Below, one piece after another: positions 9,211 through 18,608 of a DNA stretch of 64,000 nucleotides. How positions within the stretch are numbered: position 1 is the stretch's first letter; each line of letters opens with the position of its first letter. Origin of the DNA: Actinosynnema sp. ALI-1.44. GTDB lineage: Bacteria; Actinomycetota; Actinomycetes; Mycobacteriales; Pseudonocardiaceae. The stretch covers positions 496,001 to 560,000 of the forward strand of contig NZ_MTQO01000054.1 of NCBI RefSeq assembly GCF_001984155.1. Direction: 5' to 3'. Both the position numbers and the translations under genes were made by a program. Under the pieces are notes generated by a model, which saw only the letters and a list, made by a program, of their open reading frames with translations, ran no database searches and was not told the DNA's origin.

Positions 9211-10011
9211 ATGGGCAGGCTGGACACACTGTTCGAGGCCACCAGGGCGGAGAACCGCGCCGCGCTGGTCGGGTACCTGCCGGCGGGGTACCCGACTGTG
9301 GACGGCTCGGCCGATGTGCTCACCGCGATGGTCGAGTCCGGCTGCGACATCGTCGAGGTCGGGCTGCCGTTCTCCGACCCGGTGATGGACGGCCCGACGA
9401 TCCAGCAGGCGGCCGAACAGGCCCTGCGCGGCGGGTTCCGCGTGAAGGACGTCTTCACTGTCGTCGAGCGCGTCGCCGCCGCCGGTGGCAGTCCTGTCGT
9501 CATGACGTACTGGAACCCCGTGTACCGCTACGGGGTGGACGCGTTCGCCCGCGACCTCGCCGCCGCGGGCGGCCTGGGCATCATCACGCCGGACCTGATC
9601 GTGGACGAGGCCGACGAGTGGATCGCCGCGTCCGACGCGCACGGCCTTGACCGGATCTTCCTGGTCGCGCCCGCGTCCACCGAGGAGCGGATCGTGCGCA
9701 CGGTCGCCAAGTCGAGCGGCTTCCTCTACGCCGCCTCGGTGATGGGCGTGACGGGCGCGCGGGACTCCATCAGCAGCGCGGCGCCCGACCTGGTCGAACG
9801 TGTCCGCGTGCACACCGACATGCCGGTCGGCGTGGGGCTCGGTGTGCGTTCCGGGGCGCAGGCGGCGGAGATCGCGGCGTATGCGGACGCGGTGATCGTC
9901 GGTTCGGCGTTCGTGACCAAAGCGGGCGAGAGCCTCGACGAGGTACGTACGTTGGCCGCCGAACTGGCCGACGGTGTCCGGTCGCGCGTTGCCGCTGGTC
10001 AGACCTCCTGA
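9211..10011 (+). CDS. trpA: Tryptophan synthase alpha chain TrpA
   Basis: 266 residues. The catalytic Glu49 and Asp60 lie in DIVEVGLPFSDPVMDGPTIQ, exactly at the positions known from enteric TrpA, and VMGVTGARDSIS and GVGLGVRSGAQAAEIAAYADAVIVGSAFV follow. It cleaves indole-3-glycerol phosphate and passes indole to TrpB. ATG 9211 is preferred to the overlapping GTG 9205 because GGGGAGGAG (9197-9205) is then correctly spaced. This is the last gene of the trp block. TrpD and TrpG are not in the window. Confidence 0.96.
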   Translation: MGRLDTLFEATRAENRAALVGYLPAGYPTVDGSADVLTAMVESGCDIVEVGLPFSDPVMDGPTIQQAAEQALRGGFRVKDVFTVVERVAAAGGSPVVMTYWNPVYRYGVDAFARDLAAAGGLGIITPDLIVDEADEWIAASDAHGLDRIFLVAPASTEERIVRTVAKSSGFLYAASVMGVTGARDSISSAAPDLVERVRVHTDMPVGVGLGVRSGAQAAEIAAYADAVIVGSAFVTKAGESLDEVRTLAAELADGVRSRVAAGQTS

Positions 10012-10057
10012 TCAGGTCACTCGCCAGGGTGGTATGCGGGCCGTGCGGGCGAGGCGT

Positions 10058-10071
10058 TACCGTGTGGCCTC
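10058..10071 (+). promoter_or_regulatory. Putative leaderless -10 element of lgt
   Basis: TACCGT (10058-10063) is eight bases before GTG 10072, and no ribosome site is present. This suggests lgt has its own leaderless transcript in addition to readthrough from trpA 60 bases upstream. Confidence 0.35.
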
Positions 10072-11184
10072 GTGACCGGAGCGACAGTCTTTCTGGCTAA
10101 CATCCCGAGCCCAGACCGGGGTGTGTGGGAGATCGGCCCGATCCCGATTCGCGCGTACGCGATCTTCATCATCATCGGGATCATCGTGGCGATCTGGTGG
10201 GGCGAGAAACGCCTGCAGGCCAGGGGCGGACGCCCCGGTGAGGTAGTGGACATCGCGGTGTACGCGGTGCCGTTCGGCCTGATCGGTGGCCGGCTGTACC
10301 ACGTGATCACCGACTACCACCGGTACTTCGGCGAGGGCAAGAACCCGATCGAGGCGCTGTACATCTGGCAGGGCGGGCTCGGCATCTGGGGCGCGATCGC
10401 GCTCGGTGCCGTCGGTGCCTGGCTCGGCTGCAAGCGCAAGGGCATCCCGCTGCCGGTGTTCGCCGACGCGGTCGCGCCCGGCATCGTCACCGCCCAGGCG
10501 ATCGGCCGGATCGGCAACTACTTCAACCAGGAGCTCTACGGCGGTCCGACGACCCTGCCGTGGGGCCTGGAGATCTACCAGCGGGTCAACCCGGAGACGG
10601 GCATCGCCGACCAGCTCTCCGGGATCGCGGTCGACCACACCCCGATCGCGATCGTGCACCCGACGTTCCTCTACGAGCTGATCTGGAACCTCGCGGTGGC
10701 GCTGCTGGTGGTGTTCGTCGACAGGAAGATGCGGCTCGGCCACGGTCGCGCGTTCGCGCTCTACGTCGCCGGGTACACCCTCGGCCGGACGTGGATCGAG
10801 CTGATGCGCACCGACGACGCCACGCTCGTGTTCGGCGTCCGGGTCAACGTGTGGGTCTCGATCCTGGTCTTCGTCGGCGCGGTCGTCTACTTCATCATGG
10901 GCCGCAGCAAGGGCGAACGCGAAGACCTGGCCCTCTTGCGCGGCGACGGCACACCGCAGGACCCGGCGCCGATCGAGGTGTCCGAGGACGCGGAGGACGA
11001 AGCCGAAGCCAAGGAAGCCGAGGCCAAGGCGGCCGACTCCGACGAGGACGACGCGGGCTTGGACACGAAGAAGGCCGACGACGAAGAGACCGCCAAGGTC
11101 CCGGCGGCGGCAGTGGAAGCCAAGGACGGCGACGAGGACTCCGGCAAGAAGGCCGAGCCCGAAGCCGAGCCGAAGAAGGACTGA
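10072..11184 (+). CDS. lgt: Prolipoprotein diacylglyceryl transferase Lgt with long acidic tail
   Basis: 370 residues. The membrane core (about 1-280) has IGPIPIRAYAIFIIIGII, GGRLYHVITDY, IWQGGLGIWGAI, the signature GRIGNYFNQELYGGPT, and HPTFLYELIWN and RAFALYVAGYTLGRTWIELMRTD. It transfers diacylglycerol from phosphatidylglycerol to the lipobox cysteine of prolipoproteins. Residues from about 285 onward are a cytoplasmic, Glu/Asp/Lys/Ala-rich tail of unknown role, common in actinobacterial Lgt. The predicted substrate-binding lipoprotein at 18605-19540 would be one of its clients. Confidence 0.95.
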   Translation: MTGATVFLANIPSPDRGVWEIGPIPIRAYAIFIIIGIIVAIWWGEKRLQARGGRPGEVVDIAVYAVPFGLIGGRLYHVITDYHRYFGEGKNPIEALYIWQGGLGIWGAIALGAVGAWLGCKRKGIPLPVFADAVAPGIVTAQAIGRIGNYFNQELYGGPTTLPWGLEIYQRVNPETGIADQLSGIAVDHTPIAIVHPTFLYELIWNLAVALLVVFVDRKMRLGHGRAFALYVAGYTLGRTWIELMRTDDATLVFGVRVNVWVSILVFVGAVVYFIMGRSKGEREDLALLRGDGTPQDPAPIEVSEDAEDEAEAKEAEAKAADSDEDDAGLDTKKADDEETAKVPAAAVEAKDGDEDSGKKAEPEAEPKKD

Positions 11185-11209
11185 CCCCGCGACAGGATCA
11201 CGAAAGCCC

Positions 11210-11236
11210 AACAGCCCGGCGTGATGCCGGGCTGTT
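11210..11236 (+). terminator. Rho-independent-type terminator after lgt
   Basis: AACAGCCCGGC (11210-11220) and GCCGGGCTGTT (11226-11236) form a perfect 11-base stem with a five-base loop, 25 bases after the lgt stop. It is followed by GCGCGTTT. It separates lgt from the next plus-strand gene. Confidence 0.8.
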
Positions 11237-11267
11237 GCGCGTTTCCGGGCCGATAAGGTGTTCCGTC

Positions 11268-11621
11268 ATGGCGGAAGACAACGCGTCCATCACCGTTGAC
11301 GGCACCGAAGACGACCTGCGTGCGCTGGGGAACTGGTTGCGGGACGAGGACGACCTGCGCGGTCGTGTGCGGCTTGACTCGGCACCGATCGAGGAAGGCC
11401 AGATGGGCGCGGTTCTCGACGCCGTGGTGGTCGTCCTGACCAGTGCGACCGCGGGAACGCTCATCCGGTCGGTCAAGGACTGGCTGATCGCCACCCGCAA
11501 CGCCAAGAAGGTGACGTTGAAGCTGACGTCGAAGGACGGCGGCAAACTCGAGCTGTCCGTCGGCTCGGCGGAGGACGCGGAGGCCGCTCTCGACGCGGCC
11601 CGCAAGTTCCTCGGCGAGTAG
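11268..11621 (+). CDS. EACC1-type (effector-associated constant component 1) protein, orphan
   Basis: 117 residues. The segment DLRALGNWLRDEDDLRGRVRL, then EEGQMGAVLDAVVVVLTSATAGTLIRSVKDWL and a C-terminal beta-rich VTLKLTSKDGGKLELSV with an alpha tail matches the EACC1 family as I recall it. EACC1 was described in multi-gene, NTP-dependent conflict systems of multicellular bacteria, where it is normally coded beside an effector gene such as a protease-like protein. Here the next genes are convergent metabolic genes, so it appears alone. Function is inferred from family context only; no effector partner is visible within several kilobases. Confidence 0.7.
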   Translation: MAEDNASITVDGTEDDLRALGNWLRDEDDLRGRVRLDSAPIEEGQMGAVLDAVVVVLTSATAGTLIRSVKDWLIATRNAKKVTLKLTSKDGGKLELSVGSAEDAEAALDAARKFLGE

Positions 11622-11658
11622 GCCTTCCACACGCCCGTGACAGGGCCTGCGCGGAGCT

Positions 11659-12729
11659 CTACCGCGCCACGAGGCCGCGTCCTGTGATGAGCGGAAGATC
11701 AAGCGCGGTAAGCAGGCCCGGTGCGGCTTCGACGACCGCCGGGATCGCGTTGACCAGGCGCATCGCCGTTGTCTTCAGGCCCGCTGTGTTGTGGTCGCCG
11801 TCCGTGGTCATCAGTTGCAGGTCGATGGTCATGGTTGGTTCACCGGTCACGATCACGCGGTAGCTGCCCTGCCCGACCGGCTGCGGCCAGTCCGGCGCGA
11901 GGTCGGCGCGCAGCCGGGTGACGTGTTCGAGGACGCAGACGGCCTTGCCACTTGCCATCCCGGCCACCTCGAACCGGAGCGCGGCCGCGGTGCCCGCTTC
12001 GATGGTGCCCGACTTGATCTCGAACGTCTCCGGCGCGGGCACGATCTCGTGCGTGGCCTTGACCTCGTCGAGTTGTACGGCCAGTCCCGCCGCTATCTGC
12101 CGGACGACGCTGCCCCACGCGAGTTCGAGCACGCCGGGCTGGAGCAGCAGCGGGGTGTCACCAGGTTGTGCGCCGAACCCCATGATGTCGAAGAGGACCT
12201 TGCGGTTGTCGTACGTCGAGTAGTCCAGGATCTCCTGGCAGCGGACCTCGTCGATCCGTTCGCTGACACCGGTCAGCAGGAGGGGGAGCGCGTCGTTGGC
12301 GAAGCCCGGGTCGATCCCGTTCACCCACAGGGAGGCCCCGCCCTCCGCCGCGGCTGCCCTGATCTGGCCGGTGACCTCGTCCGGTACGACCCCGTCGGGG
12401 AACTGGAGGAACACGGGTGCGCTCGACACCACGTTCACCCCGGCGCGCAGGAACAGGGCGAGGTCGGCCAGTGCCTCGGTCAGCCGGTCGTCCGCCATCG
12501 CGGTGTAGACGACGCAGTCGGGTTTCAACGCCAACAGGGCCTCAGCGTCGTTCGTCGCCTTGACGCCGAGCTCGCGGCCGAGCCCGGCGAGCTCACCGGC
12601 GTCCCGGCCGACTTTGTCCGGTGTGGACACCCAGACGCCTGCCAGCTCCGTGTCGGGGCGGGCGTCGATGCCCGCGATCGCGTGGCGGCCGACGTTTCCC
12701 GTGCTCCACTGGACGACGCGGTAGGTCAC
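11659..12729 (-). CDS. Dihydrodipicolinate reductase-like NAD(P)-binding oxidoreductase
   Basis: 356 residues from GTG 12729. The N-terminal Rossmann part reads [32 protein letters not shown]. The rest resembles the long DapB-like proteins of mycobacteria and relatives, which are not true lysine-pathway DapB ([37 protein letters not shown]). The start has GGAGG four bases upstream and overlaps the stop of the upstream SDR gene (GTGA), so the pair is one operon. Because that operon carries a KstR-type operator, a role in steroid or related ring catabolism is inferred. The substrate is unknown. Confidence 0.8.
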   Translation of the reverse strand: MTYRVVQWSTGNVGRHAIAGIDARPDTELAGVWVSTPDKVGRDAGELAGLGRELGVKATNDAEALLALKPDCVVYTAMADDRLTEALADLALFLRAGVNVVSSAPVFLQFPDGVVPDEVTGQIRAAAAEGGASLWVNGIDPGFANDALPLLLTGVSERIDEVRCQEILDYSTYDNRKVLFDIMGFGAQPGDTPLLLQPGVLELAWGSVVRQIAAGLAVQLDEVKATHEIVPAPETFEIKSGTIEAGTAAALRFEVAGMASGKAVCVLEHVTRLRADLAPDWPQPVGQGSYRVIVTGEPTMTIDLQLMTTDGDHNTAGLKTTAMRLVNAIPAVVEAAPGLLTALDLPLITGRGLVAR

Positions 12730-13514
12730 AGGTCCTCCAAACCGAGATCGAGCGTGGGTCGTTCGGTACCGCCGTCGACTTCGAGCACCTTGCCGGTGAC
12801 GAACTTCCCCGCCGTGCTGACCAGGTACACCACGGCCGAGGCGATGTCGTCCGGTTCGCCGATGACACCGAGCGGAGTTGCCTGTTCCATCTTCGACTTG
12901 ATCTCTTCGTCGCGCAGCACGATGTCCAGTGCGGAGGTGGCGACCGATCCGACGCAGATGGCGTTGACCCGGATCCTCGGCGACAGATCGGCGGCGGCCA
13001 GCTTCGTGTAGTGCGACAGTGCGGCCTTGGCGGTGCCGTACGCGAGGAATCCCCGGCCGGTCAGGCGGGCCATCGCGGAGGAGATGTTGACGATGGACCC
13101 GCCGCCGGTCTCCAGCATGAGCGGCACGGCGGCGAGGTTCAGCGCGTGCGCGGTGGCCACGTTGAAGTGGAACGCGTCTTTCAACGCGTCGGGCGTGGTG
13201 TGCGGGAACGGCGCGGGCATCGATCCGCCGACGTTGTTCACCACGATGTCCAGCCTGCCGAACTCGTCCTTGGCGGTTTCCGCCAGTCCGGCGACCGCGC
13301 CGAGGTCGTTGAGGTCGGCTTCGACGGCCACGGCCCGCCTGCCCGCGGCTTCGACCCGACCGGCGACGGCTTCGAGCTGGTCGGCGGTCCGCGAGGAGAT
13401 GACGACGTCCGCACCGGCTTCGGCGAGCGCGACAGCGGTCGCGGCCCCGATCCCCCGTCCGGCACCGGTCACCACACCGACGAGCCCGTCCACCCGGAAC
13501 CGATCGAGGATCAT
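12726..13514 (-). CDS. Short-chain dehydrogenase/reductase, IpdF-like
   Basis: 262 residues. Cofactor motif VTGAGRGIG (about 15-23), DIVVNNVGG, catalytic Ser in NISSAM, Tyr and Lys in YGTAK, and a C-terminal EVDGGTERP: a complete classical SDR. The N-terminus MILDRF and the overall length recall the mycobacterial steroid-degradation dehydrogenase IpdF (hydroxy-HIP metabolism), from memory rather than alignment. It is the first gene of a two-gene operon with the DapB-like reductase. The start ATG is leaderless, six bases after a TACAGT -10 that overlaps a KstR-type box. Confidence 0.85.
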   Translation of the reverse strand: MILDRFRVDGLVGVVTGAGRGIGAATAVALAEAGADVVISSRTADQLEAVAGRVEAAGRRAVAVEADLNDLGAVAGLAETAKDEFGRLDIVVNNVGGSMPAPFPHTTPDALKDAFHFNVATAHALNLAAVPLMLETGGGSIVNISSAMARLTGRGFLAYGTAKAALSHYTKLAAADLSPRIRVNAICVGSVATSALDIVLRDEEIKSKMEQATPLGVIGEPDDIASAVVYLVSTAGKFVTGKVLEVDGGTERPTLDLGLEDL

Positions 13515-13536
13515 GGGAAAACTGTAACACGTTCTA
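13515..13536 (-). promoter_or_regulatory. KstR-type operator overlapping a leaderless promoter
   Basis: TGTAACACGTTCTA (13523-13536) fits the published KstR consensus TNNAACNNGTTNNA exactly on both strands. On the minus strand its end is part of the -10 hexamer TACAGT (13526-13521), six bases before the SDR start codon. A bound repressor would therefore block the promoter directly. The stop codon of the upstream NACHT gene (TAG, 13536-13534) lies inside the box. Confidence 0.6.
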
Positions 13537-16500
13537 ATCTGGCTGGTGGAGTACGCGGATCTTCCCGGACTGGCCGGAAACCCGGCGCCAGCGGGTGGCT
13601 GTCTTGGCGTCGGGCACGTACACGGTCGTGTCCTTGCTGCCCAACGCGACGGGTGGGAGGTCGGCGACGGGACCGCGGAGGTACACGGTCGTGAGCTCAG
13701 GCAGCGACGAGAGCACGGACAGATCCTCGATCCCGGTACAGCCTAGGTCCAGCACCGCCAGATCGGTCAACGCGCTCAGCGGCTCGACAGTGGGGACATA
13801 GACGTTGCTCAACGTGAGCGCGGTCAGCCGCTCGAACAGGACGAGCGGTGCGATGTCGCGCAACCACTGCGTGTCCGTGAAAGAAAGCTTTCGCAGATGG
13901 GGTAATGAACGCCCCAGTTGGGGCAGTCCACCGGGCGGGGCGATCGGACCCATGAGTTCGAATGCGCGTAAACCGGGTATGTCGCGCAACGGCTCCAGTG
14001 ATGTCAACGTTCCCGGTACTTCCAGGCCGAGCGCGGTCAACTCGCCCAGTGCGGCGAGCGGGGAGAAGTCGTGCACCGTCCTGACGTCGCTCAACTTCAG
14101 TTCGGTGAGACTGGTCAGCGAGCGCACGAACTCGATGTCGTCGAGCCCGTGCAGCCCCACGATCAGGGTTTTCAGCGATCCGAGCCGCGCCAACGCTTCC
14201 AGTCCGGTCACTTCGCTCCACGCCCACAGGGCCAGGAACTCGAGGCCGGGCTGAGTGGTCAACGGCGTCAGGTCGGTGAACTCGCCCTGTGCCCAGAACT
14301 TGCGGACCGGAGGCAGGCCTGTGATCGACTCGAGGCTGCCCGCGTGGCTCAACTGCAGGGTATCGATGGACTTCAGGTCCCGCACCAGGCGGCACGCCGC
14401 GAGTTCCGCAGCGCTGTTGATGAAGGCGCGATCGAGGAACGCACGCAGGTGGGCGATCACCTGCTCGGCGTACTCGGCGGGGTCGAAGTACGCGGCCATC
14501 TCGACCAACCGCCGTTGGACGGGGCCGGGGGCGGCGCGGGCGAACCGGGAGAGAACCCGCAATGCCTCGTCGCCGCCGACCAAGGCCACCGTTTTGATCA
14601 GCGCTTTCGCTTGGGCGTTCGTGGTCTTGGTCAAGTCGTCGGGCACGTGCCGCAGCAGCGGGCGGCCGATCGACGCCAGCGACCTGGCCTCGTTGGAACG
14701 GCGTGGTGGCACGAGGTTCGTGACGCAGTCGTCGATCCGCGCACGCAGCTTGTCGTCCAGCGGACCCGACGTTTCGAGACACGCGGCGGTGAGCAGCCGG
14801 AGGGCGCGGGCGTTGCGCACTTCGGCGTCCGCCCGGTCGAGCAGCCCGGACAGCAGTTCGTGGCGTACCGGGTTGTTGGCGTGACCCGCCGCGAGGATGA
14901 CGGTCTCGCGCCAGGTGTCCAGGTGCGCGTGGTCCACGAGCAGCCCCACGTCGCCGTGTTCGGCGGCTTCCGCGGCGGTCAGGTACTCCTGGAACGTTCG
15001 GTGCACGAAGTCGATCCGGTCCAGGGCCGGTTGCCGCACGACACCGCTCCGCTGCACCAAGTTGTCCACAATGGATCCGGCTTCGCCGGCGGGGAGCGAC
15101 ATGGTGCTCAACCGTTCGGAGACCCGCTTGACGGCCTCCTCCCGGGTGAGTTCGGTGCGGTTGTTCAGCGACAACCGCCAGGCCAGGTACTGCAGCAGGT
15201 GGAGCTTGTTGCGGATGCTCAGCGCTGCGTTGTCATGACTGGGGATTCGGCGTTCGACGTCGCGGCGCTCCAGCAACATGTCCAGCGCCGCCGCATAGAT
15301 GCCCATCCTGTCAGGCGGTAACGCGGTGTGCTGGTCGAGGTTGAGCGCGCAGAGCAGCGCGCAGAGCAGCGGGTTGGTCGCCAGTGTCTGCAACGGTGCG
15401 CTGGTGTCGAGTTTCGCGAGCAGCGCGCGTTCGTAACCGGGGAGTTCGTGGTCCTCGCACGGCAGATGCCCGGCGCCCCGAACAGACGTGTGCCAGAAGG
15501 AGATGAGCGCACGGATGTCCTGCGGGCTCATTCGTTCCAACGACGCCGTTTCGAAATCGTCGTCGCGCAGCCACAGCGCGGCGGCGGCGCCTGGCCGGGC
15601 GGTCATCACGACCCGGTTCTCGGGGTACGTGGTCAGCACGTTCCGAATCCACTCGCGCACCGCGTTGCGTTTCGGCACGGGCAGTTCGTCGACCCCGTCG
15701 ACCAGCAGCAACGCCTGACCGGCCGACAGCACGCGGTGCACCCACCCCGGCGGCATCAGCGAGCCGAAGGGACAGCCGATGCTGTCGAGATAGTGCTCGG
15801 GCTGGGGAAGGTCGCCGCTCGCGTAGGCCCGCAGCCGGACGAAAAACGGGACCACGCCGTTCCACTTGGCCAGAGTGCCCCGGAAAGCGCCGCGTGCGGC
15901 GGTGATCGCCAGCCACTGCAGCAATGTCGTCTTACCGGAGCCCGGCTCACCGACCAGCAGGGTACGACTGGCCCCGGCGAGCGCTTGTTCGACTCGCAGG
16001 GTGCTGACATCCGGGAGTTTCCTGTCGAACAACAACCCGTTGTGGCCGGTCGGCTGCCGGGCCTCGGTCGAGACCGTCAAGCTGACGTAGGCGACCCTGA
16101 GCGAGGTCTGCGGCCGGAAGTTCCTGGTGTGCACGCCGAACAGTTCGATGTGATCCAGCGTCTTGCTGACGTAGGACAGGTAGCGGTGGAGGAACTCCTC
16201 GTCGTGGTCGGTCCCGGCCGGTGCGTCCAGCGAGTGGGCAGGCAGGCGGCGCAGCAGTTGTTCGACCTGGTGGCGCAGTTGCGACATCCGGGCCAGTGTC
16301 TCCGCGATCCCGCGTGGGGTGAACGAGTCCAGGTGCACAGCGATCTGCGTGTAGATCGTGCAGCACTCGGCCAGCAGCCGGGTGTACAACGCCGCACCGG
16401 CAGTGCCGAGCGGCGGCTGGTTCGCCAGGGTCCTCTGCAGGTGCCGGGCCAGGTTGACCGGATCGGCGTCCGCGTCGAAGAAGACGTCGTCGGAGAGGTC

Positions 16501-16785
16501 CGCGCTGGTGAAGGCGTCGACGACCGCTTCGATGGCCAGGCGCCGCTCGGCTTCGCCCAGCCCGGCCCATTCGCCGGTGCAGAACGCCTCCAGCCGTTGC
16601 GCCACGGCGTCGCACATCGCCTCGATCTCGCGGCTGAGCTTGCGGCGTTTGTAGTCGTCGAAGACCGTCACGTTGATCAGGTCCGCCAATGGCCGCGACC
16701 TGTTCGCGTGCTTGCGCCTGTCCGCGATCACCGCCTGCGCGACGGGTTTGATCAGATTCTGGGCCAGCCGCACCGCGTCGGTCAT
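13534..16785 (-). CDS. NACHT-domain STAND NTPase with leucine-rich repeats (bacterial NLR)
   Basis: 1083 residues. An alpha-helical N-terminal domain (about 1-250) resembles the NACHT N-terminal helical domains of actinobacteria. The NACHT NTPase follows, with Walker [10 protein letters not shown] (279-287), Walker [11 protein letters not shown] (about 359-368), a sensor-like VVMTARPG and [10 protein letters not shown] (593-602), then a helical linker. From about 790 to 1060 there are leucine-rich repeats ([31 protein letters not shown]). Bacterial NACHT proteins defend against phage by sensing and self-assembling; that role is inferred. No separate effector gene is adjacent, so the N-terminal domain may be the effector. 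A TAGATT -10 lies six bases before the ATG, suggesting a leaderless transcript. Confidence 0.9.
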   Translation of the reverse strand: MTDAVRLAQNLIKPVAQAVIADRRKHANRSRPLADLINVTVFDDYKRRKLSREIEAMCDAVAQRLEAFCTGEWAGLGEAERRLAIEAVVDAFTSADLSDDVFFDADADPVNLARHLQRTLANQPPLGTAGAALYTRLLAECCTIYTQIAVHLDSFTPRGIAETLARMSQLRHQVEQLLRRLPAHSLDAPAGTDHDEEFLHRYLSYVSKTLDHIELFGVHTRNFRPQTSLRVAYVSLTVSTEARQPTGHNGLLFDRKLPDVSTLRVEQALAGASRTLLVGEPGSGKTTLLQWLAITAARGAFRGTLAKWNGVVPFFVRLRAYASGDLPQPEHYLDSIGCPFGSLMPPGWVHRVLSAGQALLLVDGVDELPVPKRNAVREWIRNVLTTYPENRVVMTARPGAAAALWLRDDDFETASLERMSPQDIRALISFWHTSVRGAGHLPCEDHELPGYERALLAKLDTSAPLQTLATNPLLCALLCALNLDQHTALPPDRMGIYAAALDMLLERRDVERRIPSHDNAALSIRNKLHLLQYLAWRLSLNNRTELTREEAVKRVSERLSTMSLPAGEAGSIVDNLVQRSGVVRQPALDRIDFVHRTFQEYLTAAEAAEHGDVGLLVDHAHLDTWRETVILAAGHANNPVRHELLSGLLDRADAEVRNARALRLLTAACLETSGPLDDKLRARIDDCVTNLVPPRRSNEARSLASIGRPLLRHVPDDLTKTTNAQAKALIKTVALVGGDEALRVLSRFARAAPGPVQRRLVEMAAYFDPAEYAEQVIAHLRAFLDRAFINSAAELAACRLVRDLKSIDTLQLSHAGSLESITGLPPVRKFWAQGEFTDLTPLTTQPGLEFLALWAWSEVTGLEALARLGSLKTLIVGLHGLDDIEFVRSLTSLTELKLSDVRTVHDFSPLAALGELTALGLEVPGTLTSLEPLRDIPGLRAFELMGPIAPPGGLPQLGRSLPHLRKLSFTDTQWLRDIAPLVLFERLTALTLSNVYVPTVEPLSALTDLAVLDLGCTGIEDLSVLSSLPELTTVYLRGPVADLPPVALGSKDTTVYVPDAKTATRWRRVSGQSGKIRVLHQPD

Positions 16786-16825
16786 GGCCCGAATCTACTG
16801 CCACCGGCCTACCGGCCGGGTCGGG

Positions 16826-17602
16826 TCACTCGTTCGGACGGCGATGGGGGACGACCACGGGTGTCCCGTCCGGGCCGGGCAGGACGCTCAGCTTCGCGTC
16901 GTAGTGCCGGGCGAGGACGTCGGCGTCCAGCACCGAGGCCGGTTTCCCCGCTGCCACGACCTTTCCGCCGTCCAGCAGGAGCAGTTGGTCCGCGTACTGG
17001 CCCGCCAGAGTCAGGTCGTGCAGCGTGGAGACCACAGTCGTGCCGTCTTCGGTACGCAACCGGTCGACCAACTCCAGCAACGACTGCGCGTGCCCGATGT
17101 CGAGTCCTGTCGTCGGCTCGTCCAGCAACAGGATCCCGGTCTGCTGGGCAAGGACTCGGGCGAGGACGGCGCGTTGCCGCTCACCGCCGGACAGCGTCCG
17201 CAGCTTGCGCCCCGCCAGTGCGGCCAGGTCCAGTCTGCTCAGGACCTGGTGGACCACCGCGAAATCCCGTGGCCCCTCACGGGCGAGCGTTCCCAGGTGC
17301 GGTGTCCGTCCGAGCAGGGCGTACGAACTCACCGACAGGCCGTCCGGCAGCAGCGGGGTTTGCGGCGCGTAGCCGAAGGCCTTCGCCCGGTCCCGCGCGC
17401 TCAGGTGCCGCACCGGTTTGTCTTCCCACAGCACCGATCCCGTGTGCGGGACCAGACCGGCGATCGCCTTGAGCAAAGTGGACTTCCCGGCGCCGTTCGG
17501 TCCGATGATCGCCAGCCAGCCGCCGCGCGGGACCGGCACCGACACCCCCGACACCACCGGCTTGCCCCGGTAGCCCGCCGCCACATCCTTCAGTTCCAGC
17601 AT
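16826..17602 (-). CDS. ABC transporter ATP-binding protein, FecE/BtuD type
   Basis: 258 residues with Walker A GPNGAGKST, Q-loop YAPQTPLL, signature LSGGERQR, Walker B ILLLDEPTTGLD and switch His in STLHD: a complete ATPase of iron-chelate, heme or cobalamin importers. It is the last gene of the importer operon (binding protein, permease, ATPase, all minus strand), one base after the permease stop. It powers uptake through the permease encoded just upstream. The exact cargo cannot be told from the ATPase. Confidence 0.92.
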   Translation of the reverse strand: MLELKDVAAGYRGKPVVSGVSVPVPRGGWLAIIGPNGAGKSTLLKAIAGLVPHTGSVLWEDKPVRHLSARDRAKAFGYAPQTPLLPDGLSVSSYALLGRTPHLGTLAREGPRDFAVVHQVLSRLDLAALAGRKLRTLSGGERQRAVLARVLAQQTGILLLDEPTTGLDIGHAQSLLELVDRLRTEDGTTVVSTLHDLTLAGQYADQLLLLDGGKVVAAGKPASVLDADVLARHYDAKLSVLPGPDGTPVVVPHRRPNE

Positions 17603-17603
17603 G

Positions 17604-18608
17604 TCAGGACCTGTTCATCCGCAGTACGAGCAGGAAGAAGGGCGCACCGGTGAACGCCGTGATCACGCCGATCGGCAGTTCCGCTGGCGCGAGGACGGTT
17701 CTGGCGATCTCGTCGGCCAGGATCAGGAACGTCGCGCCGCCGAGCAGGGACAGCGGCAGCACGATCCGGTAGCTCGCCCCCGCCAGCAGCCGGACCACGT
17801 GCGGGACGACGATGCCGACGAACCCGATCAGACCGGCCACCGAGACCGCCGCCGCGGTCGCCAGGGACGCCGCGCCGAGCACCAGCAACCGGACACGTGC
17901 CGGTCTGATGCCCAGCGAGGCGGCTTCCTCGTCGCCCACTGTCAGCACGTCGAGCAGCCGCGCGCACAGCCACAGCACGACACTCGTGACCGCGATGTAA
18001 GGCAGGGTCAGCAGAACCTCACGCCAGCCCGTCGTGTTCAGGCCACCCAGCATCCACGAGTAGACGCGTTGGATCGTGTCGATGTTGGCCTGTTGCACGA
18101 ACGTCTGCACGGCCGTCAGGAACGACGCCACCGCGACGCCCGCGAGCAACAGCGACGCCGTGCTGCGACCGGCCGACTGGCTCAGCGCCCACGAAAGTCC
18201 CACGCCGCCTAGGGCCCCGACGAACGCCGCCAGTGGCAGCGCGATGCTCCACGTCGGCGCGGTGACGACGATGATCGTCGCGCCCAGCCCCGCACCCGCG
18301 GCCGCGCCGAGCAGGTACGGATCCGCGAGCGGATTGCGGAACACCCCTTGGAACGCCGCGCCGGAGATCGCGAGCGCGCCGCCGACCAAGGCCGCCAGCA
18401 CCACCCGTGGCGCCCTGAGGTACCACAGGATCGCCGCTTCCCGTTCGGTCAACGGGGACACACCGCCGGTCAGCTGGGCCCAGATCTCCTGCAGCACGCG
18501 GTTGAACCCGAGGCTGGACACACCGAGCAGCAGTGAGCCGAACGCGGTCAGCGCGAAGACGACGAGGGCGATCGCCAGTGCGCGGCCCGGCAGGCCGGGA
18601 GCTTTCAG
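17604..18608 (-). CDS. FecCD/BtuC-family ABC importer permease
   Basis: About 334 residues with nine to ten membrane segments and the family motifs LRAPRVVLAALVGGALAISGAAFQGVFRNPLADPYLLGAAAGAG, GIVVPHVVRLL and ILADEIARTVLAPAELPIGVITAFTGAPFFLLVLR. It forms the channel of an iron-siderophore, heme or cobalamin importer. The start is unclear: a CTG at 18608 overlaps the binding-protein stop (CTGA), and a GTG at 18671 would overlap that gene by 67 bases. Neither has a strong ribosome site. Confidence 0.88.
   Translation of the reverse strand: MKAPGLPGRALAIALVVFALTAFGSLLLGVSSLGFNRVLQEIWAQLTGGVSPLTEREAAILWYLRAPRVVLAALVGGALAISGAAFQGVFRNPLADPYLLGAAAGAGLGATIIVVTAPTWSIALPLAAFVGALGGVGLSWALSQSAGRSTASLLLAGVAVASFLTAVQTFVQQANIDTIQRVYSWMLGGLNTTGWREVLLTLPYIAVTSVVLWLCARLLDVLTVGDEEAASLGIRPARVRLLVLGAASLATAAAVSVAGLIGFVGIVVPHVVRLLAGASYRIVLPLSLLGGATFLILADEIARTVLAPAELPIGVITAFTGAPFFLLVLRMNRS

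Noticed and set aside
10560-11267. Upstream in-frame extension of the EACC1-like gene across lgt
   Set aside because: The extension is out-of-frame lgt sequence and would cross the lgt terminator; ATG 11268 gives the family length.
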